From: Caldifarciminota bacterium
GTDB lineage: Bacteria > Hydrothermota > Hydrothermia > LBFQ01
NCBI GenBank assembly: GCA_027003075.1
Contig: JALWYV010000029.1
Span: 1-55,472, forward strand
Direction: 5' to 3'
Length of the DNA: 55,472 bases
The notes under the pieces were generated by a model, which saw only the letters and a list, made by a program, of their open reading frames with translations, was not told where the DNA came from and made no database searches. The position numbers and the translations under genes were made by a program. This document shows, one piece after another, positions 16,299 to 24,039 of this stretch (positions are counted from its first letter, which is position 1; each line of letters begins with the position of its first letter).

Positions 16299-17034
16299 GT
16301 ATCCGTTCTCTTAAGCCCATGTACAGGGGGGTTAGACGGGATGGCAGGGTTGCCAATACGTCCACTACCGTCCATAAAGGTAGCATCTTATGTCTTAAGG
16401 ACACATCCGGAAGGAAAACGGGTATCCGGGGGATGTTGAGTGGGGTAAAGTTTTTCTTCAAGGATGGTCCGGCGAATCCCCATTTGTATCCGACCTCTCT
16501 GGCCATATTTAGGGTGCGGGGGTCGTACATGTTAAAGGGATAAGCGATGACGGATACCTCTTTACCCGTCAGGTCCTCAAGGTACTTCTTTGAGTACTCC
16601 AGTTCGTACCTGAGCCTATCCCCGGGAAGATAAGGGAGGGCGGCATGTGATACCGTGTGGGACCCGATCAGCCATCCCGCATCACTTAATTCCGATATAT
16701 CGGAGCGACTCATGTGCCTTACGGTTGTACCGAAATGAGCATCCCATAGGTTCTTTCTTCCAATGAAAGCCGTTACTACGAACACGACTCCCTTAATGCC
16801 CGTTTCTTCCATGATGGGGTAGGCGTGCCTGTATACACCCTCAAGTGCATCGTCAAACGTAATTAGAAAACCCTCTTTTGGTAGGGGAAGGGATAACCTT
16901 ATAGGATCAAGCGGTTTTAGTCTTTTAAGAAGGAAGCGTACGTGATTGCGGAAAGAGCAGGGTGGGACCCAGTTACCCGAAAGCCTTGGGCGGGGGGAGA
17001 CGTCGTGATAGGCGAGTACTACCGGGTATCTCAC
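16276..17034 (-). CDS. Polysaccharide deacetylase (NodB family)
   Basis: 252 aa, carbohydrate esterase family 4-type enzyme that removes acetyl groups from N-acetylated sugars of peptidoglycan or exopolysaccharide. The NodB core starts with VVLAYHDVSP, followed by LITFDDALEGVY with the catalytic and metal aspartates and GSHTVSHAALPYL with the H-x3-H metal pair; AYPFNMYDP is the following motif. No signal peptide is visible. The start is GTG 17034, 9 nt from -10 TAGAAT (17049-17044). The 3' end overlaps the SLBB gene by 23 nt. Confidence 0.85.
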   Translation of the reverse strand: MRYPVVLAYHDVSPRPRLSGNWVPPCSFRNHVRFLLKRLKPLDPIRLSLPLPKEGFLITFDDALEGVYRHAYPIMEETGIKGVVFVVTAFIGRKNLWDAHFGTTVRHMSRSDISELSDAGWLIGSHTVSHAALPYLPGDRLRYELEYSKKYLEDLTGKEVSVIAYPFNMYDPRTLNMAREVGYKWGFAGPSLKKNFTPLNIPRIPVFLPDVSLRHKMLPLWTVVDVLATLPSRLTPLYMGLRERILNAFRKR

Positions 17035-17043
17035 GGGAAATCA

Positions 17044-17049
17044 ATTCTA
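17044..17049 (-). promoter_or_regulatory. -10 TAGAAT for the polysaccharide deacetylase
   Basis: 9 nt before GTG 17034. Confidence 0.5.
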
Positions 17050-17075
17050 CGGTTGAATCTGTATATGGCAAGGTG

Positions 17076-17262
17076 GTTTTTATGATTTTAAACTTATTTG
17101 ATTATATTATCTAATATTCTATGTTATGATTTATATAGTATAGATTTAATACCTATAATTAAAATATATTATCAATACAACATGTTAAAGTAAATATATT
17201 ATGATATATTATTATCTAAGTTATTGCCTTGATACTATTTTTAGTACACATAAATGTGCAAT
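17076..17262. other. Extremely AT-rich intergenic island
   Basis: In 17101-17220 only 16 of 120 bases are G or C, in a window otherwise in the mid-fifties percent. It contains ATTATCTAA at 17106-17114 and 17211-17219 and the variant ATTATCAAT at 17168-17176. No gene is readable on either strand. It lies between the deacetylase and pspA promoters, so it may be an UP element, a curved-DNA or nucleoid-protein site, or an insertion. Confidence 0.7.
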
Positions 17263-17292
17263 CAGCCCCGGGGTATGGAAATCCTACAGCAG

Positions 17293-17321
17293 TTACAATT
17301 CCATCCAATCCACCGTATAAT
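17293..17321 (+). promoter_or_regulatory. pspA promoter, -35 TTACAA / -10 TATAAT
   Basis: TTACAA at 17293-17298, 17-nt spacer, TATAAT at 17316-17321, then 9 nt to ATG 17331. One of only two promoters here with a recognisable -35. Confidence 0.65.
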
Positions 17322-17330
17322 CCACTTGGT

Positions 17331-17996
17331 ATGGCAATCTTCAAGAAGCTTGCGGACATCTTGAGGGCAAACATAAACGCTCTGCTTGAGCAGGCGGAAG
17401 ATCCCGAGAAGATGCTGAAGTTGATAATAGCCGATATGGAAGAGGCACTCCGGAAGGCAACCGTAGCGACTGCTCAGGCTATAGCGAACGAAAAGCGACT
17501 GAGGAGCAAATACGAAAAGGCCCGTGCTCTTGCCGAGGAGTGGCATAAAAAGGCGGAGAACACCCTTAAATCCGGCAACGAGGATCTGGCCCTTAAGGCT
17601 CTGGATAAGAAGGTAGAGTACGAATCTCTCGCCGCAAGGTACGAGACGGCCTATAAGGAGGCCCATCAGGTTGCAGAGAGACTCCGTAAACAACTGGACG
17701 AGTTAAAGGCCAAACTTGAGGAAGCCCGGACACGATATACCACCCTTATCGCTCGTAAGAGGGCCGCCGAGGTTCAGAAAGAGTTTGTGAAGTACTCCGG
17801 CAGTTTCGGGGGGGAGGTCTTCGGGAAGTTTGATAAGATGGAGGAGAAGATCCTCCGTCAGGAGGAGGAAGCGAAGGCCCTCGTTGAACTGGCCGAGGAC
17901 GACGTTGAAAAAGAGTACGAGGAGCTGGAGAAGGAGAGCAGGGTTCAGAGCGAGCTGGAAGCCCTTAAGGCTAAACTCGGCATAAAGGAGGGGTAG
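17331..17996 (+). CDS. pspA: PspA/IM30 (Vipp1) family membrane-stress protein
   Basis: 221 aa, almost entirely helical. Begins MAIFKKLADILRANINALL, the amphipathic membrane-binding helix of the family, followed by DPEKMLKLIIADMEEAL and long coiled coils. PspA/IM30 proteins assemble into ESCRT-III-like rods and rings that protect or remodel the inner membrane. ATG 17331 was chosen over an upstream in-frame start at 17229 because the family N terminus starts here and a promoter lies just upstream. The YbjN-like gene follows after 3 nt with a Shine-Dalgarno inside the pspA 3' end. No PspF-type sigma-54 site is seen. Confidence 0.9.
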   Translation: MAIFKKLADILRANINALLEQAEDPEKMLKLIIADMEEALRKATVATAQAIANEKRLRSKYEKARALAEEWHKKAENTLKSGNEDLALKALDKKVEYESLAARYETAYKEAHQVAERLRKQLDELKAKLEEARTRYTTLIARKRAAEVQKEFVKYSGSFGGEVFGKFDKMEEKILRQEEEAKALVELAEDDVEKEYEELEKESRVQSELEALKAKLGIKEG

Positions 17997-17999
17997 GGG

Positions 18000-18443
18000 A
18001 TGAAGGTAAAGATAGTACCGGGCGTGAACGAGGATCTCCTGAAGGAGGTCAGGGAGAAGGTGAAGACCTATCTCAAGGAGATGGTGGACGACTTCGTTGA
18101 AGTTGATGGCGTACTCTCCTTTAACTACGGAAGCGTTACGGTTAACGTTGAAGTTGTCCCATGGCATAAGGAGGATGTCCTTGTGAAGGTATTTTCCTAC
18201 CTGTCGGAGAACGTACGGCTTTCCAATGACCTTATGAAGACTCTGTTGGAGTTGAATACCCATCTACCACTTGGCGCCTTTGCTGTAGGCCTGGAGGATA
18301 GCGTTATATATAGGTATTCCCTTGCCGGTGCCAACCTTGACTTCAACGAGCTTGCGGCAGCGATCCATACGGTGGCGACTGTGGCCGACTCCTACGACGA
18401 GTTTGTCCGGGAGTACGGAGGGGCATCGGGGAGGATAGACTGA
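18000..18443 (+). CDS. YbjN/CesT-like small protein in pspA operon
   Basis: 147 aa, cytosolic. The pattern of two N-terminal helices, a beta-sheet (VLSFNYGSVTVNVEVV, EDVLVKVFSYL) and the HLPLGAFAVGLEDSVIYRYSL segment resembles the YbjN/type III chaperone-like fold. Such proteins are often partner-binding chaperones; no enzymatic residues are seen. The ATG at 18000 is preceded by a strong ribosome site (AAGGAGGGG, 17985-17993). It overlaps lemA by one base (TGATG). Its place between pspA and lemA suggests a role in the same envelope response. Confidence 0.65.
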   Translation: MKVKIVPGVNEDLLKEVREKVKTYLKEMVDDFVEVDGVLSFNYGSVTVNVEVVPWHKEDVLVKVFSYLSENVRLSNDLMKTLLELNTHLPLGAFAVGLEDSVIYRYSLAGANLDFNELAAAIHTVATVADSYDEFVREYGGASGRID

Positions 18444-19039
18444 TGGGAACCATATTGCTCCTGTTAACCGTACTAATCCTTGTCATCCTTATAGGTGTTC
18501 CCGTATACCTTATAGGTCTTTACAACTCCCTTGTACGGAAAAGGCAATTAGTTAAGGAGGCGTGGAGTGGTGTTGAGGTCCAGTTAAAACGTCGGGCGGA
18601 TCTGATCCCATCACTTGTGGAGGTCGTGAAAGGATACGCTAAGCACGAGCAGGAGATATTTGAGAGGATAGCCGAGGCCAGAGCCAGAAGCATGGGAGCA
18701 ACGAGCGTTCAGGAGAGGGGGAAGGTAGAAGGAGAGCTGAGCCGGGCACTCAAGAGCATAATAGCCCTGTCCGAGCGGTACCCGGATCTCAAGGCTAACA
18801 GGAACTTCCTTGAACTCCAGAAGAGTCTATCGCAGGTGGAAGATGAACTTCAGCTTGCCCGAAGGTACTACAACGCAACGGTAAGGGAATACAACACCAC
18901 AATAGAAAGTTTCCCTGCAGTATTTATAGCCCGTAGTATGGGATTTCCTCCGGAAGAGTACTTTGACCTTGACGTTGAGGCCTTTGAATCCGGTGAAGAT
19001 GCTCTTCAACAGAGACGGCGCCCGGATATAAAGTTTTAA
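18443..19039 (+). CDS. lemA: LemA family protein
   Basis: 198 aa. An N-terminal membrane anchor (LLLLTVLILVILIGVPVYLI) is followed by the LemA helical domain with YNSLVRKRQLVKEAWSGVEV, LKRRADLIPSLVEVVKGYA and VREYNTTIESFPAVFIA. LemA proteins form helical bundles tethered to the membrane; their molecular function is unsettled. Translation is coupled to the YbjN-like gene. The co-occurrence with pspA suggests an envelope-maintenance operon. Confidence 0.9.
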   Translation: MGTILLLLTVLILVILIGVPVYLIGLYNSLVRKRQLVKEAWSGVEVQLKRRADLIPSLVEVVKGYAKHEQEIFERIAEARARSMGATSVQERGKVEGELSRALKSIIALSERYPDLKANRNFLELQKSLSQVEDELQLARRYYNATVREYNTTIESFPAVFIARSMGFPPEEYFDLDVEAFESGEDALQQRRRPDIKF

Positions 19040-19254
19040 AAGCGGGGAAATGTGATCTCGGGCCGTCTTTCGGTTTTAACGTCTTGCACATAAGGAATCT
19101 TATGTTAACTAAGGTTAGTTTAAACGGGAATGGTTCCCATTTTCCTCGCGTATGTCTCCCTTGCCGTACCGCTTCCCATAGATGGCAATACAATAGAACG
19201 CCATACCGGAACGTTTTTGCTGTTTCCGGATTAACTAACAGCGTCTTACCTCGC
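19040..19254. other. Noncoding gap between lemA and a convergent barrel gene
   Basis: No convincing gene on either strand. It contains the CCATACCGGAAC motif at 19201-19212 and a run of short partly symmetric sequences (AACGGGAATGGTTCCCATT around 19122-19140). No hairpin with a T tract that would qualify as an intrinsic terminator. Confidence 0.4.
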
Positions 19255-19992
19255 TCACCTTGGCAGGTGCGTCCCTATGGACAGGACGTACCCTACCCTC
19301 CCTCTGTCTCCCATGAGAACCCCTCCGTACAGATTAAACCTCTGGGTGGTAAGCCTGAGTCCGATCTTTGAAAGGTATCCGTATCTGGATGAGGGGTATT
19401 TGATCATCGCAAAGGGATATATACCCGCGAGCTTGAACGAAGCATAGAACTGTATAAATCTCTCAGATCCATGGACGTACCCCAGCACAGCACGTAAACC
19501 CTTCCCTCCCCTGTGGAAGTCCCCTTTCTGGTAGAAGACGTAAAAACCGACGTTTCCCGGTGGGGCGTCGGACATGAGCGGGAGCATTGAAAGATAGGAG
19601 ATCCCTCCACCGATTCCCCGCTTCTGGAGATGGTAGAAGAGGTTAAACGTAAAACCGGGATAGACCGTATCCGGATCTTCCCCGTACTCGTAGCGATATA
19701 GGAAGAAGTTAAAACCGACGTCAACTATCCCCATGTACCGGCTGTAGTTCATAAAGAGGAGAGAGTAAAGGGTACTATCTTTCACGCCCGTTGCACCGAG
19801 GATGGAGAGCCTCGCAGGTCCGGGTACCGAATTGAAGTCAAAGGAGACGGCCGGAGACTCTCCGCGGGCGTAGGAACCGTTTATATAGTAATCGTAGTTT
19901 TTCATAGAGGGTACGAAAAACTCCTCTATCGGAGCGTTGTTGGACGTCATAAGGTCCTCGTAGAGATACGTGCCAAGGAGGATCGGAAGCAT
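19255..19992 (-). CDS. Predicted outer membrane beta-barrel protein
   Basis: 245 aa, family not recognised. Sequence alternates hydrophobic and polar residues with many Tyr/Phe (RYMGIVDVGFNFFLYRYEYG, ERFIQFYASFKLAGIYPF), giving about ten to twelve strands. A short hydrophobic start, MLPILLGTYLYEDL, may act as a signal. ATG 19992 lies 9 nt from a -10-like TAATAT. Surrounding genes concern polysaccharide and envelope functions. Confidence 0.55.
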   Translation of the reverse strand: MLPILLGTYLYEDLMTSNNAPIEEFFVPSMKNYDYYINGSYARGESPAVSFDFNSVPGPARLSILGATGVKDSTLYSLLFMNYSRYMGIVDVGFNFFLYRYEYGEDPDTVYPGFTFNLFYHLQKRGIGGGISYLSMLPLMSDAPPGNVGFYVFYQKGDFHRGGKGLRAVLGYVHGSERFIQFYASFKLAGIYPFAMIKYPSSRYGYLSKIGLRLTTQRFNLYGGVLMGDRGRVGYVLSIGTHLPR

Positions 19993-20001
19993 AACGCAGG
20001 G

Positions 20002-20007
20002 ATATTA
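20002..20007 (-). promoter_or_regulatory. -10-like TAATAT for the barrel gene
   Basis: 9 nt before ATG 19992. A weaker match than the other -10 elements here. Confidence 0.35.
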
Positions 20008-20127
20008 AAGAAGAAATGAACGGACACAACTATACGGTTTACCGGAACAGCAATCCACCCCAACACCGGGATGGTACAAATATTGTTTCGGTGTATGGGA
20101 ACAATGTGCCTGCCACGTGGCTTGGCG

Positions 20128-20133
20128 TAGAAT
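20128..20133 (+). promoter_or_regulatory. -10 TAGAAT for the GT-C-like gene
   Basis: 10 nt before ATG 20144. Favours that start over the in-frame GTG at 20117. Confidence 0.5.
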
Positions 20134-20143
20134 TTCCCCTCCT

Positions 20144-21409
20144 ATGCTTTTTCTGCTCGTCGCCGTGGCTATCGTGCCGTTGCTCTATTCCCTCAATCTA
20201 CCTCCTGTAGGGCAGCACGACCATTCCCTTACCCTCATACATCTGCAGGCTACGGGATTTCTGGACTACCGTTCCCATCCCCCTACCCTTCCTTTTATTG
20301 TTAAAGCGCTGTACGGCCTCGTTGGTCCCGATTACAGGATAGTCCGGCTTCTCGCTGTCCTTTTTGCCTCTCTTATACCGGTGTCGTCCTGGGTTATGGG
20401 GAATTTATACGGGAAAAGGGTTGGAGCGGTGGCCTATGCTCTGACCATCCTTACACCGTTATACCTGATATACGGAAAGGCTCCCCTGTACGCCCTCTTC
20501 GGCTTTTCTCTGGGTTCCCTCTCCTTTGCCCTGTTTCTCTCCGGAAGGAGGTGGTACGCCCATACGACGGCTTCCCTGTCCCTGCTTCTGGACTGGACCT
20601 CCCTGCCCTTCGTCCTTCCAATTCTACCGGATATGCGGAGAAGATGGGTGTACGGTTTACCCTACCTACCCACCGTTGTAGTTTATGCCCTGTGGTTAAA
20701 GGGTTTTTCCTCCACTGCCGGGGGAGAGCTGATCCAGAGGCTACCGGATATCGGGGATATTCTGATCTTTATACCCATGATTCTTCTCAACCTCCTCCTG
20801 TTCGTAGGGCCTATCCATACGCTCGCACTCATTGATACGATAAGACGGAACAATATACCCGAAAATCTAATAAAACCTCTCGCCGTGCAGATAGCCTTCA
20901 TGCTGTTATGGGCGGACTTTTACGTACACCATGTGCCCTATATCTTTAACCTGTTACCTTTCGTCTCCGTAATGTCGGCGCTGGGTGTAATACGATACAG
21001 GAGAAGCCTTGCTCTGCTAATAGTAGCCGCTCTTATCTACGTCTTGCCCTTTACGTACGTGTCGCTTTACCCCTACCGACTGTTTGGGGCCTCCACCATT
21101 GGATGCATACTAACACGGCTGAGTTGGGAAAAGGCAGGAGTACGGATAGAGATCCCCGAGGGTAAAACTCCCGCATCCTTAAAAACGGTCCTTACCATGG
21201 TCCACCCCGATCCCTCCTCTCCAATATCCCTGAGTTATATCCCGGAAGATACCTCATCGCACGTACTTTTCGGAGATACCGTTACATTGAGGGGAGCCAG
21301 ACACCTTAAAGGTAAGTGTAAAACAGGGGATACGCTCCTTATTGATAACCTGATAATCAAATGGAGAGGGATCGTCAGAAAGGTTCGGTTAACCGAAGCA
21401 ATCTTTTAG
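20144..21409 (+). CDS. GT-C (ArnT/PMT-like) membrane glycosyltransferase, putative
   Basis: 421 aa from ATG 20144; a GTG at 20117 is in frame, but the -10 TAGAAT lies between them, so the ATG is preferred. About nine to eleven membrane helices. After the first helix comes an acidic loop (GQHDHSLTLIHLQATGF), then RSHPPTLPFIVKALYGLVG and YRIVRLLAVLFASLIPV, resembling ArnT/PMT enzymes that use polyprenyl-linked sugars. The C-terminal 90 residues are soluble and periplasmic. The acceptor is unknown. Assignment rests on topology and the loop pattern. Confidence 0.55.
   Translation: MLFLLVAVAIVPLLYSLNLPPVGQHDHSLTLIHLQATGFLDYRSHPPTLPFIVKALYGLVGPDYRIVRLLAVLFASLIPVSSWVMGNLYGKRVGAVAYALTILTPLYLIYGKAPLYALFGFSLGSLSFALFLSGRRWYAHTTASLSLLLDWTSLPFVLPILPDMRRRWVYGLPYLPTVVVYALWLKGFSSTAGGELIQRLPDIGDILIFIPMILLNLLLFVGPIHTLALIDTIRRNNIPENLIKPLAVQIAFMLLWADFYVHHVPYIFNLLPFVSVMSALGVIRYRRSLALLIVAALIYVLPFTYVSLYPYRLFGASTIGCILTRLSWEKAGVRIEIPEGKTPASLKTVLTMVHPDPSSPISLSYIPEDTSSHVLFGDTVTLRGARHLKGKCKTGDTLLIDNLIIKWRGIVRKVRLTEAIF
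21384..21397. repeat. Perfect 14-bp palindrome TTCGGTTAACCGAA
   Basis: Spans the last codons of the GT-C-like gene. A related TTAACCGTAGCAAT follows near 21440, matching TTAACCGAAGCAAT of the palindrome's right flank. Possible regulator or structural site. Confidence 0.4.
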
Positions 21410-21567
21410 GAAGGGGCACGGTGGGTGGTTAAGTTTGTTCTGATTAACCGTAGCAATAAGGCGGGACGGGGCTCCGCAGGAATATTTCTAACGTAATACC
21501 TCTATTGATACCGGATTTCGGTCTCTGAATCTGGGCGCCCTGAATACACTTCCGGGCAAATGGATCC
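21410..21567. other. Noncoding gap at a convergent junction
   Basis: Between the GT-C-like gene and murF. No gene is seen. It holds one TTAACCGTAGCAAT motif and no obvious terminator hairpin. Confidence 0.4.
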
Positions 21568-22869
21568 TCACACTATTCCCTCCACTACCCTCTCCATCTC
21601 CATGCCCCTTGAGCCTTTGACTATGACGACGTCGTACTCCCCTCTCTGGAGGTGCTCCACTATCTCCCTATGGGAGTATGCCACCCATCCATCTACTCCG
21701 CACGCCTTTGCCTCCTCTACCACGAACCTGCTCCATTCCCCGTATCCTATAACTTCCACTATACCGTAACGGCACATTTTCCTGCCCGCCCACCTGTGCC
21801 AGTACTCGGACTCCTCTCCCAGCTCTAACATATCTCCGAATACGAAGATCACCTTTCTGTCCGGGTAAAGGAGAGAGACCGAACGCAATACACCCTCCAC
21901 GGATATCGGATTGGAGTTGTAAGCGTCGTTTACGATAACCCTGCCCTCCCTGCGAACGATCTCCATCCTCATGGGCTGGCCTTTAAACGTCCTGAGGGTT
22001 TCGCCTACATCGGATAAGGGTATACCGAAGAGTTTTGAAAAGGAGACCACGGCGAGGGCGTTTTCTGCGAACCCAACGTGCGGATAGGGAACCGTGAACT
22101 TTCTTCCCTCAAAGATAAAGGAAACCCCCTCCTCCGAAAGGGACAGGTTCTCTCCCCTGAAGTCCACCCCCTCCGAAAAACCGTACCTGTAATGGGGATG
22201 CTCCGGGAAATGGGGGGCGTCGTCGGGGACGAGAACGAAACCTGAAACGTACTTGAGGGCGGAGTACTCCTCCTCCACCGCCCCGTGGGTGCTGCCGAGT
22301 CCCTGTAGATGCTCCGGGCCGAGCTTGGTGTATATAACGTGATCCGGTTGTGTTATTGAAGATAGTTCCTCTATTTCACCTCTGCGGTTCGTTCCCAGCT
22401 CAAGGACCCATACGTCCTCCTCCCCTGTTGTATTCAGTACGGTGAGGGCTACGCCCACTAAGTTATTGAAGCTCTTTACCGGTCCAGCCACCCTGTAGAT
22501 GTTCCTCAATACGCTGAGAAGCATTTCCTTGGTAGTGGTCTTCCCTACGGCTCCGAGAACGGCCACGACCTGCCCCCCGAAGTTCTCCCTTCTGAACTTA
22601 ACGAGTTTTCTGAGCGCTTCGTAAGTGTCTTTAACGATAACTCCCGCCTCCATACCCGGCACTACCCTCTCCACCAGAGCACCGGATGCCCCCCGCTCAA
22701 AAGCCTCCATGACGAAGTGGTGGCCGTCCGTTCTCTCACCCCTGAGGGCAACGAAAAGCTGACCGGGTTTAACCTTTCTGCTGTCCGTAACTACACCACG
22801 AAATTCCCTGTCCTCACCTATCAGTGTTCCCCCGGTAATGCGGACTACATCCGAAAGTTTCAAGCGCAA
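21568..22869 (-). CDS. murF: UDP-N-acetylmuramoyl-tripeptide--D-alanyl-D-alanine ligase
   Basis: 433 aa; adds D-Ala-D-Ala to the UDP-MurNAc-tripeptide, the last cytosolic step of peptidoglycan precursor synthesis. Order: Mur ligase N domain (TDSRKVKPGQLFVALRGER), ATP-binding middle domain (GAVGKTTTKEML, then FNNLVGVALTVL and VLELGTNRRGEIEEL), C domain with VIVNDAYNSNPISVEGVLR. The loop reads GAVGKT where most MurF have G-S/T-N/S-GKT. The TTG start is 6 nt from -10 TAAAAT. Other division/cell-wall cluster genes are absent. Confidence 0.9.
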   Translation of the reverse strand: MRLKLSDVVRITGGTLIGEDREFRGVVTDSRKVKPGQLFVALRGERTDGHHFVMEAFERGASGALVERVVPGMEAGVIVKDTYEALRKLVKFRRENFGGQVVAVLGAVGKTTTKEMLLSVLRNIYRVAGPVKSFNNLVGVALTVLNTTGEEDVWVLELGTNRRGEIEELSSITQPDHVIYTKLGPEHLQGLGSTHGAVEEEYSALKYVSGFVLVPDDAPHFPEHPHYRYGFSEGVDFRGENLSLSEEGVSFIFEGRKFTVPYPHVGFAENALAVVSFSKLFGIPLSDVGETLRTFKGQPMRMEIVRREGRVIVNDAYNSNPISVEGVLRSVSLLYPDRKVIFVFGDMLELGEESEYWHRWAGRKMCRYGIVEVIGYGEWSRFVVEEAKACGVDGWVAYSHREIVEHLQRGEYDVVIVKGSRGMEMERVVEGIV

Positions 22870-22875
22870 GTGTTT

Positions 22876-22881
22876 ATTTTA
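22876..22881 (-). promoter_or_regulatory. -10 TAAAAT for murF
   Basis: 6 nt before TTG 22869. Confidence 0.5.
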
Positions 22882-22926
22882 AGGTGTATTCTTATTAAAG
22901 ATGGTTAACGTTCCCTTTTGCCGGGT

Positions 22927-22932
22927 TAGAAT
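22927..22932 (+). promoter_or_regulatory. -10 TAGAAT for the split membrane protein
   Basis: 8 nt before ATG 22941. Divergent to murF. Confidence 0.5.
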
Positions 22933-22940
22933 CATATTTT

Positions 22941-23348
22941 ATGCTCTGGATATTGATAACGGGACCAAAGGCGGATACCGGGAGGGTCTATCCCGATAGG
23001 TCCAGAAGGATGGAGAATATCGGCTTCGTTGCGGGACAGTCTCTCCTGGGATGCTGCGTGTATTCAACCTTTGGAAGCGAATTCGCCGGTTCCGTTACGA
23101 ATGACTACCGGTATACCTGTTGTGTCGCCATGTCCACTCCCCTTGCGTGTATGGCAACCTCGGCCCTGTACGCCTCGGCGGTTGGTGTAAAGCCTTACGG
23201 TGCTATAGCATCCTTTACCGGAGGCGTAGACGGTGTCCTGTGGGGACTGCTTACAACGAACGCCCTTAAGTCGCAGAACGTTGACCTGTCTCCTACCACG
23301 TCGGCCGCCATTCCTCTGTTCGCCAGCCTCGGCTTAAACGCCGGATAG
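22941..23348 (+). CDS. Unknown membrane/surface protein, N-terminal part (before in-frame amber)
   Basis: 135 aa, function not recognised. Small-residue-rich hydrophobic segments (AGQSLLGCCVYSTFGSEFAG, MATSALYASAVGVKPYG) with three CC/C positions suggest a membrane or barrel protein. The frame ends at TAG 23346-23348 and continues in the same frame with ATG 23349, so this and the next entry were probably one 365-aa gene split by one base change. Upstream -10 TAGAAT is 8 nt from ATG 22941. Confidence 0.6.
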   Translation: MLWILITGPKADTGRVYPDRSRRMENIGFVAGQSLLGCCVYSTFGSEFAGSVTNDYRYTCCVAMSTPLACMATSALYASAVGVKPYGAIASFTGGVDGVLWGLLTTNALKSQNVDLSPTTSAAIPLFASLGLNAG

Positions 23349-24038
23349 ATGGTTTACTCACAGAATTACGGTGCCTCCGAGGGATCCTACCTTACAAAGA
23401 CACTGTTTTCCTTTCAGAGCGTGTACTACTACTATCAGGTCAAGAGGGTATTTCTGGGAGATTACGTAAGATTTGACACATCGGGAGAGTTAATTACGTC
23501 GGATTTTGAAAAGGACGCCGTAGCCCTTCCCGCCATTTCCGTGGCCGGAGGAATGGGAGGCTTTCTCCTTACCCATCGGTGGAAGGACTACACGGCCGGG
23601 GATGCCCTCTTTATGTCCGCCAACATATCCAAGGGTTCCCTTATTATGAGTAACCTTATACGTACGGGGTACCTCCAGACCTTCTGGTCCGGGGAGAAAT
23701 GGAACTCACTTGATGAGCAGGCGAAGTACTACGTTATCCTTGTTTCGGGATACTATCCTGGATCCCCGACGATGAACCGGGTGGGTGGAGTGGCGCAGAT
23801 AGTGGGAGGACTGGTAGGTGCCGGTGTTTCTTATATGCTCATAAAGGATAAGCACCTTTCCCTGTTTGAGGGTCTGGTGTATTCTGTGGTCCCGGCCTTC
23901 GCGTACTGGGCGGCGTGGGCGCCGATGGTCTTCTTCGTTGACGGCGATCCCCGTCCTTACGGAAGTTTTATGCCTCTGGTACAGGTTGCCCTTGATGTGG
24001 GGACATCGTACCTCATATACCGGATGCTTGTAAGGTAG
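23349..24038 (+). CDS. Unknown membrane/surface protein, C-terminal part (after in-frame amber)
   Basis: 229 aa in the same frame as the preceding part and separated only by one TAG codon. The sequence continues in the same style: alternating Gly/Ala-rich hydrophobic stretches (ISVAGGMGGFLLTHRWKDY, RVGGVAQIVGGLVGAGVSYM, FEGLVYSVVPAFAYWAAWAP). The ATG directly after the TAG could allow reinitiation, giving two polypeptides that associate. The end is one base from the convergent cargo gene. Confidence 0.6.
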   Translation: MVYSQNYGASEGSYLTKTLFSFQSVYYYYQVKRVFLGDYVRFDTSGELITSDFEKDAVALPAISVAGGMGGFLLTHRWKDYTAGDALFMSANISKGSLIMSNLIRTGYLQTFWSGEKWNSLDEQAKYYVILVSGYYPGSPTMNRVGGVAQIVGGLVGAGVSYMLIKDKHLSLFEGLVYSVVPAFAYWAAWAPMVFFVDGDPRPYGSFMPLVQVALDVGTSYLIYRMLVR

Positions 24039-24039
24039 C

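Noticed and set aside
17076-17262. Replication origin
   Set aside because: AT-rich, but no cluster of TTATCCACA-type DnaA boxes and no dnaA, dnaN or gidA nearby.
22941-24038. Pyrrolysine or recoded amber codon at 23346
   Set aside because: A single TAG with no downstream recoding structure noted; TAG is also used as a normal stop elsewhere here (6546, 10240, 29020).
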